Assembly: GCA_905182995.1 (NCBI GenBank)
Contig: CAJJDP010000141.1
Coordinates: 240,696 to 304,695, forward strand
DNA from: Paramecium octaurelia
Taxonomy: Eukaryota; Ciliophora; Oligohymenophorea; Peniculida; Parameciidae
Length of the DNA stretch: 64,000 nucleotides
Direction: 5' to 3'
Positions within the stretch are counted from its first letter, which is position 1, and each line of letters starts with the position of its first letter. Both the position numbers and the translations under genes were made by a program. Below the pieces are notes generated by a model. It did no database searches, was not told the origin of the DNA, and saw only the letters and a list, made by a program, of their open reading frames with translations. Shown here piece by piece: positions 23,928 through 36,019 of this stretch.

Positions 23928-26271
23928 ATGTTTTTGTTGTTATAATATGGCAAGGAACGAAACAAATATTGTATGTTTATTTCTCCGATCATGATTATCT
24001 CACTCAACATAATATGTATGAAATAGAATATACCTTAGAAATCTTTGACAACTACAATAGATATTCCTTCATCACATTCCTACTGCCAACAGTGATTTAT
24101 TAATAAAATGACAAAGAGATATTTGTGAATCGATACTTTACGCTGATCAAGTTGTTGCATCTCCTCTTGTTGGTGCTCTATTATACTTTGATAGACTTTG
24201 ATGCTGGTTAGCCTCTGATCCAATTTCTGATAGTGAGTTTGCTAATCCTAGCCAAAAATCATCACCATGAAGGGGAACCAAAAGGAACTCAAAACAACCT
24301 AACAATGATTGAGGAAACATGCAATTTGAAGACTCAAACTGAATACGATAAAATAGTTGATATCACAAATGGAATAGTGGGAATAATTAAATTAAATGAA
24401 TAGTTTGAAATAATTTACTAGAACAAGAAATCTTCCTATTTAATGGAGGATAAATCAATCAACGAAATATTAATGCAAGCCCCCACTCTGATAGACAAAT
24501 AAACCAAGCAACTACTCCAAGAATAATGCAATATCAAATTACAATCAGTCCAAGACTTCAGAGATTCCTTGACATTGATCACCCTGAAGGAATTGCTGGA
24601 GAACATTAAGACAAACCTACCACTTCCTCATTAATTGGATGTGTATGTTCTCCAGGATTTTGAGATGTTTTTCTTTTAAATTCTCGTAAACAAAGAGAAT
24701 TGTGAGAAAACAACCTACAATGTAGTGTTCTAGGAAATGTCTGATTATTCTCATTACATCAAGAAGAAACACTCTCAAACAACAATGAAACAACTATTCA
24801 AGAGTTTTAGTCATGAGTTGAACACCTCTTTGAATTATATCTTGGCCCTGGCTCAAGTGGCTCAATGTCATGAGAATGTACCTAAGACTGTGTCTGAAAA
24901 GTATTTTCTGCCCATTTTACATTGCGGCAGAATAATGCATAGCTTGATTAGTGACATCATGGATTACAATCTAATCTTAAGCAAATAATTCAATGTAGAA
25001 GTGAGCAATTTTAACATACCATAATTAATAAGCGAGGTTGTCGACCTATTCAAATATTAAATAAATCAGAAACATCTCAAGATTCAATTCCAAAACAACC
25101 TCCTGAATTACGATTTAGTTAGTGACAGAAACAGAATTAGATAAATTTTAATCAATTTAGTATCAAATGCTCAAAAATTCACTTTTTCTGGTCAAATCAG
25201 AATCTAGGTTGGAGCAGTCGTCAACAATAAATAATTATGCGTTATCTTCCATGTATTCGATACAGGCATTGGAATGAAACAAGATGAAGTGGAACGATTG
25301 CATCAACTCTTGTCTTCAGGCATTCCATAATCAGCTAGAATCTCACAAAATACAGCTGGATTTGGATTGGGACTATATATTTCCAACAAGATTGCTGAAG
25401 TGCTGAGTCAAACTCGATATGAAAAGGGAGGAGGATTGAGATTCGAGTCAATATATTAATCAGGGTTTCATGCTTGGTTTATGGCTAGAAATTAATCCTA
25501 CAGTCCTGCCTATTAATAAAGCAATCCTACACCCATTGTTCGCATCAGAAAGAATATTCAAATAGATACCATGGAATCACAAATAAGCAGAGTCAATGCA
25601 TTACCAATGAGATAGAAGTTTTCGTAGATCCTTGGAATCAAAGATTTCAAATCAGAAAGAGGTTTGAATAAGGAATTGTCCCTCAAATTACGTAAACCAC
25701 CATCCAAAATAGCAAGAGAGTTGTTTCTTGCTGCAATTTCATCGGAAAGGAGAATTGAATCACTTAGTATCAATCAAGAGACAAATGATTAAGAATTTCA
25801 AAATAGAATCAAACATTTGAATGAACACTGTACAACTAATCAGAAATGCAATTGTCCTCAAATTCTGATCGTTGATGATGAATAAATAAATATTATGGCC
25901 TTGTCAATGATGCTTGATCAAATGGGCTACTCAACTGACTCAGTATTCAATGGAGAAGAATGTGTCAACCTCATCTTCAGTAATCAGAAGAAAAGTAATT
26001 TATAATCTTCTATCCTGTAGCCAAATGTAATAAATGCAGATCTTAACAATATCGTATGATCTTCATGGATATCAACATGCCAATCTTAGATGGCATACAA
26101 GCAACAGTCAGAATCAAATCCAAATACTCCAACATCATAGTTATTGCATGCACTGCCTTCTCGGACACAGAAACTCGAAATACTTGTTACAAAAGCGGGA
26201 TGAGTTATCACATTCAAAAACCAGTCAAAAAAGACTAACTCATTGAAATACTATCTTATTATTTAAATTGA
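23928..26271 (+). CDS. Membrane-bound hybrid histidine kinase with receiver domain
   Basis: Three exons, 764 residues from the first in-frame ATG. Introns are at 24016-24038 (23 nt) and 25995-26020 (26 nt). The N-terminal 120 residues hold several hydrophobic segments. A dimerisation/phosphoacceptor helix has F-S-H-E-L-N-T (His about 288). The ATPase has N (I-N-L-V-S-N-A-Q), G1 (F-D-T-G-I-G-M) and G2 (G-F-G-L-G-L-Y-I) boxes. A receiver follows with V-D-D-E and the phosphoacceptor Asp in F-M-D-I-N-M-P (about 698), then A-C-T-A and K-P-V. All phosphorelay residues are present, so an active sensor kinase is likely. The true start may lie in an upstream exon: the membrane-like frame continues a little 5' of this ATG. 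A paralog lies at 36020-38485. Confidence 0.88.
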
Positions 26272-26327
26272 TTATATATATATATAAGTATTTAAGTCTA
26301 TTTCATAATTATACAAAATAACAACTT

Positions 26328-27902
26328 TCATTTGTCCTCCTTACCATATACCTTATCTATCTCTGTATGATTCAATCCCTTTGTCTCCTTTACGGAAAAG
26401 TAAAAAAATAAAATGCTGCTGACTGTCAATATTGCGAATACTACAAATGATCCACTCATCTCCAAACTACTCAGCATGAAAGGGAATATGTATAAGACCA
26501 GTAATTACCAGGCGTATAGAGTCACAAAACAAAAATAAGTTCCCTCACTTGAATTTATCTCTGGAGTCATAGACTATTTATAATTAACTTAATTACCCAA
26601 GTGATTGGACCTAATGTTAAAGCATACAAAAATGAAAACAAACATATTACTATAAACTTTACTATTACTGCTGCCAAAACGTCAGTGTAACTTAACCCAA
26701 TTATTAATATTTGACATATTATCATAAAAAATAATCCTGACAATAGGATAATTCGTTTTCCCCATCTTCTATAAACAAATGATGATATGAAAGCAGGTGT
26801 AAATTATACAATGCCTAAAATCAATGTAAAGAATGTATTTAAAGTCACATCTCCATCTGACATAGATGCAAAAAACTGTGAACTATATGAGAATATGGCA
26901 AATAATCCACACCAAGTGTAAACAAACATCAAGACGCAACCTATTGCTAATGTTTTTCTATTTTTTCTCGTAAAGAGACTCATTATTCCTTCTTTATGTT
27001 CTTCATCATACTAAACTCTTAATTAACTTTTTTGGAATGCTTATTCAACACACACTGGCTAATAAATATATGCTATTATTGCCTTAGCCTTTATTGGCTT
27101 ATGTTTGATTATCAATGATATTGGACTATCCATCCTATACACAATTGTCAACACTGTGAATCGGAATAAGAAGACAACTGCTGGAATTGCAAACACAATC
27201 TACCAATAATGAGAGTCCTTTCCTCTCAAATCGCTGTTTATATAGCCTAAGCCCATGAAGTTTGCAAAAAGCAATCCTCCACCCACAAAGAAACCTGACA
27301 TTACTGAAAACTTATCATAGTACTTTTATGGACACAATTCCTTTAAATATATTGGCATGATTATTGTTTAAATGCCAATACAAACTCCATAAAAAAATCG
27401 GAATGTTAAAATAACTTCTCGATTTGGAATCACTGCAAATATACTTAAAAAACCACAAAAATCGGCGATTATAAGTGATTAATTCCTAGTTGTGTATTTT
27501 AATAAGAATTTTGTAAAAATTGCACCAACAAGACAACCAATTGACAAAATTGCACTAAAAAATCCCTATTCAGATGTTTCTGATCCCTTTAATTCACTAT
27601 CAGTTATATTAAATCAAATACATCTAAGAAAACACTGTAGAAAATGACATCGATAAGTAAGGCAAAGAGTAGCCCAATCCAAAATTACCAGATAATATTG
27701 CTACCATTATGACTGTAAAGTGAAATTTAGAATTCACATCTTCATCGATCTCATGATCTAACTGGACAGTATGGGTTTTATCGATTATCAATTGATCCTT
27801 TTATTTATAAGCAGGAGGTTTAAATTTAGATAGTGAACCATGAGTGTGCTCTATTTCAAAATGTTCTAATTCATTCGTTGAAAATGGAAGCTAATGCTAC
27901 AT
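26328..27902 (-). CDS. Major facilitator superfamily transporter, sugar-porter type
   Basis: Three exons, 508 residues, ATG 27902 to TGA 26328-26330. Introns are at 27597-27621 (25 nt) and 26574-26596 (23 nt). After about 70 cytosolic residues there are roughly 12 hydrophobic segments, with a long central loop containing P-V-C-V-E. Family marks are the Y-R-R-W-G-K-R loop after TM8 and the sugar-porter C-terminal motif V-K-E-T-K-G-L-N-H-T-E-I just after the last membrane segment. A proton-linked or facilitative carrier for a hexose-like solute is inferred; the substrate cannot be told from sequence. It is divergently transcribed from PEX11, with about 275 bases between the starts. Confidence 0.88.
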
Positions 27903-28177
27903 TTGTCAAATTTAATCACAAATATACAAACTTTATAAAAATAATATCACATTTAAGTTAATATTCTGTTGAATCATATCATTTAATATTATATATATGA
28001 ATAAGTAACATTGACATAATTAAACGATTACCACTATATAATTGTATGAAAACTGACATGATTTTTCTTTTTAAAAAAAGGAAGTCTGATAAGCAATCTG
28101 ATTTCCTGATTAATATAAAATATATTTGGAAATACGCACTTTGAGTTTTTATGAGTAATTAAATTTTTTAGTAAAAT
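27903..28177. promoter_or_regulatory. Divergent intergenic region between transporter and PEX11
   Basis: About 275 A+T-rich bases between two divergent start codons, so both 5' flanks and presumably both promoters lie here. I see no distinct motif beyond A/T runs. Confidence 0.4.
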
Positions 28178-28919
28178 ATGCAAACACTTGATTCAACAGT
28201 TAAATGGTTCAACAAGACCGAAGGAAGGGACAAGATATGCAAAGTCATGCAATATGGATCCAGATTTTTAATGTGGCATCTCAAAACCAACAATGGCAAT
28301 GAATAATTATCCAATCAATTTAAGAATTTATTTTGTACTTGATTTGTTTATCCTTATATAGAAAGCACAAGAGATGCCAGAAAATTATTCAGATTAGCCA
28401 AATCTTTGAATGAATTGTAAACTATCATTGATAAAGTGGGTCAGAATTGCAAAACATCTCAAGAGTAGGTTGCTCGGGCATTAAATATCCTAACAAGAGT
28501 ATGGTTTTTATTATATTGGTAAAAATTTGAATTTAAGCTTTAGGTTCTATGATAACTTGAGTGTGTTATCAACCATCAAGTTCACTACCAGCGACCCAAA
28601 GCCTTTGTAAAAAAAAGCAATGACATTTTGGTTTATTGCAATAATTACAAACTTGATTGACACAATAAGACAATTGTTTGTCAACTTCTAATATATTTAA
28701 CAAAACAAAAATAATCAAACTGCTTAGCAATAGATTGCTAATAAGTACGATTAAAATAAGACTCTTTATTTAAATTTGATAAAGATATTTGGAGATTTAA
28801 TGCCCGCTGGTTAAGGATCAGAGTTTTTCCCCAAAGTATTGAAAATCAACCTAAACGATGGAGTTATTGGCCTTGGAGGTCTTGTATCAGGTGCTGTTGC
28901 TGCTTATTAAGCATATTGA
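28178..28919 (+). CDS. PEX11: Peroxisomal membrane biogenesis protein PEX11
   Basis: Three exons, 229 residues, ATG 28178 to TGA 28917-28919. Introns are at 28335-28361 (27 nt) and 28519-28543 (25 nt). The N-terminus has the PEX11 pattern (T-E-G-R-D-K-I-C-K-V-M-Q-Y). A charged R-K-L-F-R-L-A-K-S helix follows, then a W-F-Y-D-N-L segment created by the second splice. The C-terminus has the family signature K-I-F-G-D-L...L-N-D-G-V-I-G-L-G-G-L-V-S-G. PEX11 is a peroxisomal membrane protein that elongates and helps divide peroxisomes. Its stop lies only 39 bases before the start of the next RING-type ORF on the same strand. Confidence 0.92.
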
Positions 28920-28958
28920 TTAATATTAAGGAATCATATTATAAAATAAAATAATAAA

Positions 28959-29672
28959 ATGAATTTAAGATAATATGAAATATCTCTTATTCCTATCAAT
29001 CTCAAAGCTTTGTCTAGCTTTACAAACTGGATTTGTGTAGGATAATTAATAGAGGAAGCAATGCTTGTAGGATTAATTGAGTATCATATTAAAGTCAACT
29101 AAGTTTAGATAATCTAATCATAATTATTTGGGTCTAATTAATAGAATTAGGCGATGTAAAAAATTAATACCTTACTCAATAATTCTAAAAACAAACCCAA
29201 TAGATTTAAATCATTTATAGAGGAAGTCAAAATTCAAGATCCATATGGTATATGGTTTAAGGATGCCATTAAATCATACTTTCGATATAACTACAAATCT
29301 TGTCCTTCAGATTAGTTTAAGTTTTTATGCGACACTTTTAAAGTCTAGTTTGTGGTATTTGAATAACCAAATTCAAATTCACAATTATTATATGGTATTG
29401 AAACTAATGGAGGAATTAATAAAATCATTTTATACAAATATCACGAACAATATTACCTTATCTTGACAATATTTGAAAAGAAATGTCATTTATGCAAAAC
29501 TAAAATCAAATTAATTGATATAAAATGCCAACATTAAATATGTTTTAATTGTATTTAGAAGCAATTTGAACAATCAAAATCAGTATAATATATTACATGT
29601 AATTTCCAAGGATGTAGAGAATTTATATTTAAATCATTCTATTTGGATCTCTAAAAAGAATATTAAAAAAGT
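28959..29672 (+). CDS. Multi-RING gene, 5' part, copy next to PEX11 (cut by N)
   Basis: ATG at 28959; 238 codons read identically to residues 1-238 of the ORF at 31873, then the contig ends at the N at 29673. Sequence identity with the other copies begins about 20 bases before the ATG; further upstream this copy has its own flank (PEX11), unlike the copies at 30467 and 31873. It contains the pre-RING region and RING1 from residue 176. It probably continues in an unassembled branch. Confidence 0.7.
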
Positions 29673-29673
29673 N

Positions 29674-31180
29674 CAAAAGTTTAATTCTTTTCATATTGTG
29701 TTGATATACCTCAAAATTCATTCGTTTAGATTTGTGACTATAATTTCCAATTAAATGATTTTCTTATAATTTCACCATTTGTTTTATAAATATTAATTAA
29801 GATAATCAATAAGTCTAATTTATTCTAGCTATCAATAGAGTATAGAAAATCTTTATAATTATATCCAATTTAAGATTAGCCTAATTAAGTAAGCAAATTG
29901 ACTTTATTACTAATAGATATCCTTAAGAGTGTATATCAATAATTCAGTTATTATATAAAATTTCAGAATCCTATCAAAAAATAGATTTAACAACAAATTA
30001 AGACTCATTCTTTACTAACTCAAAAGATTATTATTATTTATATTCACAAATCAAATAAATTAAAAGAATTTTGATTTGTGAGAATGGCTTGTTGATAGAA
30101 AATCACCAAAATCTAGATTGAATATGGTAATATAGAGTAATTATATTATCTTACAGATATTTCTAAAAAGAATAAAGAATATGTAAATGATATATCTTTC
30201 AAATCAAAAAAAAGTAGCCAAACTGCATAAAACATGTAATTAAAATGAATTTATTTGAATAATATTGCCAATACATTTAGGTTTAAACTAGGGTGCTGAA
30301 TAGAAAATTTAGATTTTCTATATTTCATATATTTTGCTTTATTAGTTAAATGTACAATTTGTAGAATCGTTATTTGCACGTTGATTTTATTAATTCTTTA
30401 ATAATTTTGCTTAATAAATTGATCTTTCATCATTATCTTTGAAATTTTATAAAATAAAATAATAAAATGAATTTAAGATAATATGAAATATCTCTTATTC
30501 CTATCAATCTCAAAGCTTTGTCTAGCTTTACAAACTGGATTTGTGTAGGATAATTAATAGAGGAAGCAATGCTTGTAGGATTAATTGAGTATCATATTAA
30601 AGTCAACTAAGTTTAGATAATCTAATCATAATTATTTGGGTCTAATTAATAGAATTAGGCGATGTAAAAAATTAATACCTTACTCAATAATTCTAAAAAC
30701 AAACCCAATAGATTTAAATCATTTATAGAGGAAGTCAAAATTCAAGATCCATATGGTATATGGTTTAAGGATGCCATTAAATCATACTTTCGATATAACT
30801 ACAAATCTTGTCCTTCAGATTAGTTTAAGTTTTTATGCGACACTTTTAAAGTCTAGTTTGTGGTATTTGAATAACCAAATTCAAATTCACAATTATTATA
30901 TGGTATTGAAACTAATGGAGGAATTAATAAAATCATTTTATACAAATATCACGAACAATATTACCTTATCTTGACAATATTTGAAAAGAAATGTCATTTA
31001 TGCAAAACTAAAATCAAATTAATTGATATAAAATGCCAACATTAAATATGTTTTAATTGTATTTAGAAGCAATTTGAACAATCAAAATCAGTATAATATA
31101 TTACATGTAATTTCCAAGGATGTAGAGAATTTATATTTAAATCATTCTATTTGGATCTCTAAAAAGAATATTAAAAAAGT
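29674..31180 (-). repeat. Inverted exact copy of 954-2460
   Basis: The 1507 bases 29674-31180 are the reverse complement of 954-2460, bounded by single Ns at 29673 and 31181. The block starts in intergenic DNA and stops exactly at codon 238 of the RING gene. Both this contig and the preceding one end at the same base, as expected of assembly-graph ends at a repeat boundary. Confidence 0.8.
30467..31180 (+). CDS. Multi-RING gene, 5' part, second copy (cut by N)
   Basis: Same 238-codon segment as 28959-29672 and 31873-32586, with the upstream flank of the left-edge copy. It is cut at the N at 31181. Probably a redundant contig rather than a separate gene. Confidence 0.55.
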
Positions 31181-31181
31181 N

Positions 31182-32586
31182 CATTTGTTTTATAAATATT
31201 AATTAAGATAATCAATAAGTCTAATTTATTCTAGCTATCAATAGAGTATAGAAAATCTTTATAATTATATCCAATTTAAGATTAGCCTAATTAAGTAAGC
31301 AAATTGACTTTATTACTAATAGATATCCTTAAGAGTGTATATCAATAATTCAGTTATTATATAAAATTTCAGAATCCTATCAAAAAATAGATTTAACAAC
31401 AAATTAAGACTCATTCTTTACTAACTCAAAAGATTATTATTATTTATATTCACAAATCAAATAAATTAAAAGAATTTTGATTTGTGAGAATGGCTTGTTG
31501 ATAGAAAATCACCAAAATCTAGATTGAATATGGTAATATAGAGTAATTATATTATCTTACAGATATTTCTAAAAAGAATAAAGAATATGTAAATGATATA
31601 TCTTTCAAATCAAAAAAAAGTAGCCAAACTGCATAAAACATGTAATTAAAATGAATTTATTTGAATAATATTGCCAATACATTTAGGTTTAAACTAGGGT
31701 GCTGAATAGAAAATTTAGATTTTCTATATTTCATATATTTTGCTTTATTAGTTAAATGTACAATTTGTAGAATCGTTATTTGCACGTTGATTTTATTAAT
31801 TCTTTAATAATTTTGCTTAATAAATTGATCTTTCATCATTATCTTTGAAATTTTATAAAATAAAATAATAAAATGAATTTAAGATAATATGAAATATCTC
31901 TTATTCCTATCAATCTCAAAGCTTTGTCTAGCTTTACAAACTGGATTTGTGTAGGATAATTAATAGAGGAAGCAATGCTTGTAGGATTAATTGAGTATCA
32001 TATTAAAGTCAACTAAGTTTAGATAATCTAATCATAATTATTTGGGTCTAATTAATAGAATTAGGCGATGTAAAAAATTAATACCTTACTCAATAATTCT
32101 AAAAACAAACCCAATAGATTTAAATCATTTATAGAGGAAGTCAAAATTCAAGATCCATATGGTATATGGTTTAAGGATGCCATTAAATCATACTTTCGAT
32201 ATAACTACAAATCTTGTCCTTCAGATTAGTTTAAGTTTTTATGCGACACTTTTAAAGTCTAGTTTGTGGTATTTGAATAACCAAATTCAAATTCACAATT
32301 ATTATATGGTATTGAAACTAATGGAGGAATTAATAAAATCATTTTATACAAATATCACGAACAATATTACCTTATCTTGACAATATTTGAAAAGAAATGT
32401 CATTTATGCAAAACTAAAATCAAATTAATTGATATAAAATGCCAACATTAAATATGTTTTAATTGTATTTAGAAGCAATTTGAACAATCAAAATCAGTAT
32501 AATATATTACATGTAATTTCCAAGGATGTAGAGAATTTATATTTAAATCATTCTATTTGGATCTCTAAAAAGAATATTAAAAAAGT
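31182..32586 (-). repeat. Inverted exact copy of 954-2358
   Basis: These 1405 bases are the reverse complement of 954-2358. At 32587 the sequence leaves the repeat and continues into the downstream RING modules, whereas the left-edge copy leaves it at 953 into different sequence. The shared boundary falls inside a coding frame. Confidence 0.8.
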
Positions 32587-33735
32587 CTTTGTATTTAATG
32601 TCATCAAATTATTCCAATAAGTCATTAAATCTGTTAGAGTTGTGAGGAAAAAAATCAAAAATAATAACAAGAAAATTTTAATGATTAAAAATAACCTATT
32701 AGTAAATAAAGTGAATAATAATAGAATTAGACCTAATAGAATTAAATAGATCAGGAATAAGATAAAAAATAAGAAGTTACCTAATCTAGTATTTAGAATA
32801 AAAATAATAATGTATAAATGGAAATAGAATATAATACATAGGATGCTATACAGAAATGTGTTAATTGTCAAAAACATTTTGAATAGAATTAAGTTATATA
32901 AACTCCATGTTAACATTATTATTGCAAAGAATGTGCAATAAAAAAGTGTGAATATCAAAATAAATTTATGTGTTTATCATGTGGAGATTACATCTAAGCA
33001 GATTATATAAAATTGGCGTTATATAAGCACAATAAAAATTAAGATTAGTAATGCTGTAAATGCAAAGAATCGTTTAATGAAAGCCTTTTATTTCAAAATT
33101 AGTGTTTTCATTACATTTGCGCTTCTTGTCTAGAAGCTTGGGTTTCAAAATAAACATATATGAGATGTCCTGAGTGTAGTAAGCACATCAATATTAACGA
33201 TGCAGATCTCTACTTAGATAGAATATTAACTTTGAAAATTCAATAAACAGAATAAGAATCATAAGTTATTTAGACAGAATCAAAGAGTGAATAAAATTAA
33301 TAAATAGATTAGTAACAACATTAACAAAGTAATATCCAAACTTAAAAGGTTTAAAACGAGTAAAATGATAAGAATGAAAGTTCTTAAAGAAAAATCTAAG
33401 ATTAAAATAATTTAGAAAGAAGCTTAATTCAATTTGATGAACCATTATATTGTACATTTTGCGGCTCTCCATTTACGGAATTTAATACTCGGCAATTTTT
33501 ATCTCATTGCTAAGATTCAAGACATTTTATCGGAGTTTGTTGTTCGATATTTCCATTAGATTGTCCTTAATGTCAAATCAAGTCACTCAAGATTGAAAAA
33601 GGTTTAAATTAATTTTAATTTTAGATAGCTTTAGATTTTACTTACCGTTATCAAATAGTTATGATTCTTATGTTTTTAATTAATATGTATGAGTTAAATT
33701 TAAAATCCAATCAAGTATACATAAAATTCTATTGA
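31873..33735 (+). CDS. Multi-RING (RBR-like) protein with an otubain-like N-terminal region
   Basis: Open from ATG 31873 to TGA 33733-33735, 620 residues without a required intron. Residues 1-170 show a weak otubain-like pattern without D-G-N-C. An RBR-type RING1 starts at C176 and closes with C-x4-C; an additional C-x2-C...C-x2-C lies at 240-257. A second RING starts at C329, a third near C394 (C-P-E-C close) and a fourth at C527 (C-T-F-C...D-C-P-Q-C). A Gln/Asn-rich linker separates RINGs 3 and 4. Zinc ligands are intact, so E3 ubiquitin ligase activity is plausible. An intron of 23 nt near 33605 (GTTTAA...TTTAG) would give a shorter, more protein-like C-terminus. The first 238 codons are shared exactly with three other places in the window. 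Confidence 0.75.
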
Positions 33736-33920
33736 TTACAAATTCTTTTAGGCTCTTGCTTAATTAAATCTTAATAGCCAAGAATTATGAAGTCATTAGT
33801 CATAAAAAATAATCTATTTTTTGCACCATTAAGTAAAACAAAATAGTTATTGACAATTTACAAATATCTTCTGTTCAAATTTATACTAATTTTCTTCATA
33901 ACATATAAATTCATAAATTA

Positions 33921-35919
33921 ATGTAGTAGTAATAATAAGAACTTGAAAATTTTTCAGTAGATTGGTCTTAAGTAACTAAACCTAAATTGAGTGAAAAGAG
34001 AATTAAAAAGCAAGAAATCAAATAACATATACCAACAGAAGTGAATATCTTTGACAGAATTTAAAATTGTTTTAGGTATAGGATCGCCACTTTAATAACT
34101 CAACTGGGATAACCATAATATTACTGCAAATTTGATCCGAAATTAAAAAGAACAGTTTAATCCAATAATAACTAAAAGAAAAAATTAGAAGAATAGTTAT
34201 CTAAAATTGCTACACAATTAGAATTGAGTTGTCGTTTCATCACTAGATCAATGTTTTAAATAACCAGATAACCTTTACTCAAATCCATGGGAAGTAAATA
34301 TTGTAAAAATATGAATCAGTCGATATACGAAGCATATTGAATAAAGCCATGAATGATAAAGAATTTTAGAAATTATATTTGGATTTAGATGATTAAAGTG
34401 AAGAGTAAAGAAAAAAGGACGAAGAAACAGAAAAATAATTGGCTTAAATATAGCCGTTGTCTGAACCTGAAGTCAGGGAAGAGATTGAAAAATTGCGGAA
34501 AAAACACAATTTAAATCAAAATTAATATTTATATGTAATACAAGGAGAATACTTTAATGATATGAAATCCCTATTTAATTCATTAGGTAAAGAAAATTAT
34601 GCTACATTTTCTTAGGTTGGGTAGAGATAGAAGATGTTTACACATAAGTTTACGATTTCAAATTTTGCTACTTAAAGAAGTTTTTGCATAAACCTATTCC
34701 AGAATAGGTTGTAAGTAGATTTGCTAGTTCAAAATTATTGACAACAAAGTTTGGATTGGCAAGATCTTTGAAAAGTTGTTACATTTTAGGAGGAGTTGAC
34801 TCTAATATATTCTTTCCAAGATGTTATGATTTGAGTGATGAGGGTGATTTTGAAGATTTTTTGGAAGAGTACAAATTTACATTTGCAGAAAACTACATTA
34901 AGAAGAACCCTAAAGATGAATAAAAGATATAAATTGCAATATAAATCTTAAATTATAAGTTGATGTCCATTTAAGATAAAATCAATCGAATCGTACAATT
35001 TACTTTATATTTAGTCTGCTGAAGATTATCCAGTTTGTACGCCTTAACAATGGTAAATTTTGTATAAAAAACCAGAACCAAAGCAAGAAATTATTCAATT
35101 TGACAATCCAAAGATAATGGAATCAGTTAAATAAATATTATTAGACCTTAGCAATGTTGACCCATAATTTAAAATTTCTAAAGGTGAGAATATTTGGGTT
35201 ACTAAACCTTGTGGATTGTCAAGAGGAAGAGGGGTGAAATATTTCAAGGAAATCGAAGATATATTGGCTTATACATTTGGAGCTAAGGATGTGAATTTTG
35301 TGGCTTAGAAGTGTTTGGAAAATATCATGACAATTTAAAAAAGAAAATTTGATATTAGATAGTGGATGATCGTGTCTGATATTCAGCCATTAACAATTTG
35401 GATGTATAGAGAATGCTATGTTCGATTTTGCGGTGTTGAATATAATACAGATGACTTAAAAAATAGGTATGAAATTGATTAGAAATTAATAGATACGCTC
35501 ATCTAACTAACTTTAGTGTCCAAAAAAATAATGAGGATAATTAGGAGGAGAAGTTAATGATGACTTAGGAGGAATTTGTTTAAATATTAAAAGAAAGAGG
35601 GTTTGACTTTGAGAGTCAAGTGAGAGAGAAATTCAAAAGCATCATTATAGCTACAATGAAATCTTGTTAAAAGTCTTTTGAGATAAGAAAGAATACTTTT
35701 GAAGTGTTTGGATTAGATTTCATAGTTGATGAGGATTGCAATCCTTGGTTAATAGAAGTGAATGCTTCTCCAACGTTTGCCTTTTCAACTCCAGTAACCG
35801 AAAGATTAAATAAAATGGGACTTACAGATTTGGGACATTTCATTGTGGAACATATCTACAATAAAACAAAAAAAAAGAATTACGGTGGGTGGGAATTAAT
35901 TTATAAATAAAAATTATGA
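33921..35919 (+). CDS. Tubulin glycylase, TTLL3-like
   Basis: Five exons, 631 residues, ATG 33921 to TGA 35917-35919. Introns are at 34294-34319, 34587-34615, 34993-35014 and 35467-35492 (26, 29, 22 and 26 nt). TTLL3/8 marks appear in order: L-G-W-V-E before the D-F-K-F block; W-V-T-K-P-C-G-L-S-R-G-R-G; R-K-F-D-I-R-Q-W; P-L-T-I-W-M-Y-R-E-C-Y-V-R-F-C; Y-A-H-L-T-N-F-S (made by splicing); D-F-I-V-D-E-D...W-L-I-E-V-N-A-S-P-T; and a final G-G-W-E-L-I-Y. The ATP-grasp residues (K, R, D, E-x-N) are all present. TTLL3-type enzymes attach the first glycine to tubulin side chains in cilia. The first 200 residues are Gln/Lys-rich and not conserved. Confidence 0.92.
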
Positions 35920-36019
35920 ATTTAATTTAAACTTATATTCCATCTTTACTGATGTTCTTATTTTATGAATAATTTTTATAGATATTTTTAATAATACAAT
36001 ATTGAATACTAATTCAAGA

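Noticed and set aside
32548-32958. Minus-strand hydrophobic open frame of 136 codons that looks like a membrane protein
   Set aside because: Antisense of the Gln/Asn/Lys-rich linker of the multi-RING gene; TTA/AAT-rich sequence read backwards gives Leu/Ile/Phe.
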